From Serratia silvae (lineage in GTDB: Bacteria; Pseudomonadota; Gammaproteobacteria; Enterobacterales; Enterobacteriaceae), in NCBI RefSeq assembly GCF_023282985.1, contig NZ_JAGQDC010000016.1:62001-126000 (forward strand): a stretch of DNA of 64,000 nt, written 5' to 3'. The notes beneath the pieces are model-generated. The model ran no database searches, had not been told where the DNA came from, and saw only the letters and a list, made by a program, of their open reading frames with translations. A program made the translations under genes and the position numbers. Positions 61,743-64,000 of the stretch are shown here, piece after piece. The number at the start of each line of letters is the position of its first letter. Positions within the stretch are counted from its first letter, which is position 1.

Positions 61743-62633
61743 CTAATGGCGGCGAAAATGCGCCAGTAAAAAATCCACCCAGACGCGCACCCGTGGCGGC
61801 AGATCCGCCGAGGTATAGTAGAGCCAGATTTGTGTGGGTTTTGGCCAGTAATCTTTCAACACTGGCAGCAATGTTCCTTGGGTAAAATGCTGTTCAACAT
61901 ACCAGCGTGACAGACAAGCGATGCCTAGCCCGGCCAGTGCAGAGTCCAACAACATCTCTGGGCTGCTGGCGGTCAGGCGGCCATGCAGATCCAGCGTTTT
62001 ATGCGCCAGGTGCCACTTTACATTGCGCCCGGTAGCCGGATTACGGTGCAACAGGCAGCTATGTTGTAACAGATCTTCCGGTACCTGCGGTGTCCCATGC
62101 AGGGCAAGGTAACCGGGGGCGGCGACCAAGAGCATCTGCATCGGGTAGAGCGGGCGTGCCACCAGCCGGCTATCGGGATCGACCTGACTGCCGATGCCTA
62201 CATCAAAGCCTTCGCCCACCAGATTTACCACCCGCGCATCCAGCGACAAATCCAGATCGATCATTGGGTAACGTTGTAAAAATTCAGGGATCAGCGGCAT
62301 CAGCACCTGGCGGCCAAAGCCTGGGATCATGCTGACGCGTACGCTACCGGCAGGGGGCAGTTGTGCGCCCCCGGCTAGCTCCAGCGTGGTGGTTAGTGCG
62401 TGCCATAGCGGCGCCACCTGTTCCAGCAGGGCTTTACCTTCGTCGGTCAGCATCACGCTGTGGGTGTTGCGTTGGAACAGCCGCAGCGCCAGCTTCTCTT
62501 CCAGCACGCGGATATTCTTGCTGATCGCTGCCGGGGTAACGCCCAGCTGGCGCGCAGCGGCGGAGAAGTTCTGTGTCTGAGCGGCGCTGAGAAACGCCGG
62601 TAACAAACGGTGCACGTCAATGGGCAGCGACAT
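61743..62633 (-). CDS. LysR-family transcriptional regulator
   Basis: 296 residues. N-terminal helix-turn-helix (about 10-65; FSAAARQLGVTPAAISKNIRVLEEKLALRLFQR) and a periplasmic-binding-protein-like effector domain (about 95-290). Divergent from the flavoprotein oxidoreductase at 62737, which it probably controls; a 7+7-base palindrome lies between them. Ligand unknown. Confidence 0.92.
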   Translation of the reverse strand: MSLPIDVHRLLPAFLSAAQTQNFSAAARQLGVTPAAISKNIRVLEEKLALRLFQRNTHSVMLTDEGKALLEQVAPLWHALTTTLELAGGAQLPPAGSVRVSMIPGFGRQVLMPLIPEFLQRYPMIDLDLSLDARVVNLVGEGFDVGIGSQVDPDSRLVARPLYPMQMLLVAAPGYLALHGTPQVPEDLLQHSCLLHRNPATGRNVKWHLAHKTLDLHGRLTASSPEMLLDSALAGLGIACLSRWYVEQHFTQGTLLPVLKDYWPKPTQIWLYYTSADLPPRVRVWVDFLLAHFRRH

Positions 62634-62656
62634 AGTGGTTGATACTTTAGGTTGAA

Positions 62657-62674
62657 GTTAATGTGACCATTAAC
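62657..62674. promoter_or_regulatory. Palindrome in the LysR/oxidoreductase intergenic region
   Basis: GTTAATG-TGAC-CATTAAC, a perfect inverted repeat containing T-N11-A spacing typical of LysR-type operators, in the 103-base gap between the divergent genes. Confidence 0.6.
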
Positions 62675-62736
62675 AGACTACACCGGAAACAGGGGAAATG
62701 AAAAAATGGCTTACTTTCGATAAACAAGGATTTCCC

Positions 62737-63261
62737 ATGTCGCGTATTTTAGTGTTGGCCGCCCACCGTTTCCCCGACGACTCCCGCATCAATAAAGCGC
62801 TGATCGAGGCACTGCGTCCTTTACCTGACGTCACCGTGCATGAACTGATGCGCGTTTACCCGGACTACCAGATTGATGTGGCCCGGGAGCAGGAACTGCT
62901 GCAAGCGCACGATGTGGTGGTGATGCTGTTTCCGTTCTATTGGTACAGCTCACCGGCGATCCTCAGCGAATGGCAGGATGCGGTATTAACCCACGGTTTC
63001 GCCTATGGTAGCGAAGGCACCCAACTGCAGGGTAAGCCTTTGCAACTGGTGGTTAGCACCGGGGGCAATGCGCAGGCCTATTCGCCGGCAGGTTATAACC
63101 GTTATCCGGTGGCCGATCTGCTGCGGCCGTTTAACGCCGTCGCCAACCTGACCGGCATGGATTATTTGCCGCCACATCTGGTGCAGGGCGTATTTGATAT
63201 GAGCGATGAGAAGCTGGCACAGGAAGCGGTGAAGGTAGTGAAACTGGTGCAGAGTTTTTAA
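62737..63261 (+). CDS. NAD(P)H-dependent flavin oxidoreductase (KefF/NQO family)
   Basis: 174 residues from ATG 62737, which follows AAGGA; an upstream in-frame ATG (62698) lacks a site. Flavodoxin-like fold: ILVLAAHRFPDDSRINKAL (phosphate loop), FPFYWYSSPAILSEWQDAVLTHGFAYG (about 67-93) and VVSTGGNAQAYSP match the quinone reductase/KefF group. Likely two-electron quinone reduction with FMN or FAD. No potassium channel gene accompanies it here. Confidence 0.85.
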   Translation: MSRILVLAAHRFPDDSRINKALIEALRPLPDVTVHELMRVYPDYQIDVAREQELLQAHDVVVMLFPFYWYSSPAILSEWQDAVLTHGFAYGSEGTQLQGKPLQLVVSTGGNAQAYSPAGYNRYPVADLLRPFNAVANLTGMDYLPPHLVQGVFDMSDEKLAQEAVKVVKLVQSF

Positions 63262-63281
63262 GTTCGGGGACAGGGTGACGT

Positions 63282-63317
63282 TCTGCATCCCTCTTCCACA
63301 CGGAAGAGGGATGCAGA
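63282..63317. terminator. Bidirectional terminator
   Basis: Sixteen-base perfect inverted repeat TCTGCATCCCTCTTCC/GGAAGAGGGATGCAGA with an ACAC loop between convergent genes. No T-run, so termination strength is uncertain. Confidence 0.65.
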
Positions 63318-63327
63318 GAGGAGCGTA

Positions 63328-64000
63328 TTACAAGATACCCGCACCGATAGGGAACAGAGGATCGACAGAATCGTGCGCGACGTCCTCTTTCTGATCCAGC
63401 ACCGCTTGCCAGCTGGACGGCAGCTCAAACGGTAACTTACCCTGTGCTTTGCTCTTGCCGGTGATCACATCCAGCACCGCCTCATCGGAAGCGCCGAAGT
63501 TGGCCAACAGCACGTCGGTTTTATCCACGATGTTGGTGAGGATCGCCGGGCGATCCAGGTAAACGGAAATCACCGTTGGCAGGTTGAGGGCTTTCACCTG
63601 TTTGATCAGCTGATAGTCTTCACTGCCGCTGTAAGTGCCAGCTTTCTGATCCAGCACTACGGTATCGGCATCCTCAAAGCCCAGTTGGCCGAAGTTGACC
63701 GAAACGCCAAACGGATAGTGCGGATCGTTCTGGTGCGGTGTATCCACTCGCAGGATGGCGATCTCCGCTTCTTCCGGGTTAGCAACCACTTCCAACCCAT
63801 AGCGCGCGGCTACGGTAGCGTTGACGTTATGCAGGAACACCTTCTTGCCGCTCAGCGCCAATGGCAACAGCGAATTATTATCCTGCAACAGGATCTGCGC
63901 ACGGCGCTGTGCATCATCCCCTTTCTGCTGGAACTCTGCGTTGCCGACGATTTTCACCGCTTTGGCTTCGTCCACGTAAGGTTTTTCAAACAGTCCCAGC
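63328..64000 (-). CDS. Family 3 glycoside hydrolase, C-terminal part (partial)
   Basis: The frame is open through the right edge of the window (upstream residues read LGLFEKPYV before DEAK), so only the last 220 or so residues are present. Sequence RRAQILLQDNNSLLPL, VVLDQKAGTYSGSEDYQLIKQV and GKLPFELPSSW match the C-terminal alpha/beta sandwich of beta-glucosidase/beta-N-acetylhexosaminidase family 3. The nucleophile-bearing domain lies outside the window, so substrate cannot be judged. Confidence 0.85.
   Translation of the reverse strand, partial: LGLFEKPYVDEAKAVKIVGNAEFQQKGDDAQRRAQILLQDNNSLLPLALSGKKVFLHNVNATVAARYGLEVVANPEEAEIAILRVDTPHQNDPHYPFGVSVNFGQLGFEDADTVVLDQKAGTYSGSEDYQLIKQVKALNLPTVISVYLDRPAILTNIVDKTDVLLANFGASDEAVLDVITGKSKAQGKLPFELPSSWQAVLDQKEDVAHDSVDPLFPIGAGIL

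Overview
The window is chromosomal DNA of a gammaproteobacterium of the order Enterobacterales. Gene order and protein content point to a Yersiniaceae member close to Serratia. The markers are: mdh/argR divergent; ispB divergent from rplU-rpmA-yhbE-obgE; a dacB-pmrA-pmrB (basRS) operon next to obgE; the metY-rimP-nusA-infB-rbfA-truB-rpsO-pnp-nlpI-deaD string; and the yhbQ/yhbS/ubiTUV cluster. Species was not determined.

Layout. 1-7,500: argR, mdh, a small cluster of Mu-phage-like regulators (one Ner-like, two MuA N-terminus-like), ispB, ribosomal proteins L21/L27, a DMT exporter and the GTPase ObgE. 7,500-18,000: PmrAB-like two-component system with dacB, greA, yhbY, rlmE-ftsH, folP-glmM, secG, tRNA-Leu(GAG), initiator tRNA. 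18,000-30,200: translation and RNA-decay operon (rimP to deaD). 30,200-39,750: YedE/YedF sulfur-type pair, YhbW, an HlyD plus double ABC-2 permease exporter with no ATPase beside it, and the anaerobic ubiquinone genes ubiU, ubiV and ubiT with yhbS and yhbQ. 39,750-41,135: a type I-F CRISPR array of 20 repeats with no cas genes in the window. 41,180-45,360: potE and speF, with the 34-codon ornithine-sensing leader peptide gene speFL and a full ERIC element between speF and potE. 45,360-46,690: a variable segment with yhfL flanked by about 108-bp direct repeats of the yhbP promoter and start. 46,685-56,530: yhbP, a DUF1176 protein, yraR, then a complete carbon-phosphorus lyase core operon (phnFGHIJKLMNP, minus strand) without its phnCDE transporter. 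56,650-58,600: an AT-rich accessory patch with a broken toxin-like gene, a small membrane protein overlapping it by ATGA, and remnants. 58,600-64,000: anaerobic ribonucleotide reductase nrdDG with tandem NrdR boxes and three DnaA-box-like sites, a LysR regulator divergent from a quinone-reductase-like flavoprotein, and the C-terminal part of a family 3 glycosidase that runs off the window.

Most genes are core housekeeping functions whose products work together in translation initiation, RNA turnover, envelope quality control and oxygen-limited metabolism (ubiUVT, nrdDG, speF/potE). The least ordinary parts are the CRISPR array (one spacer looks like a phage terminator cut exactly at the type I-F PAM), the speFL arrest peptide, the Mu-like regulator cluster with two matching operator-like sites, the duplicated yhbP promoter, the ATPase-less exporter, the decayed toxin/immunity-like pair, and the DnaA/NrdR control region of nrdD.
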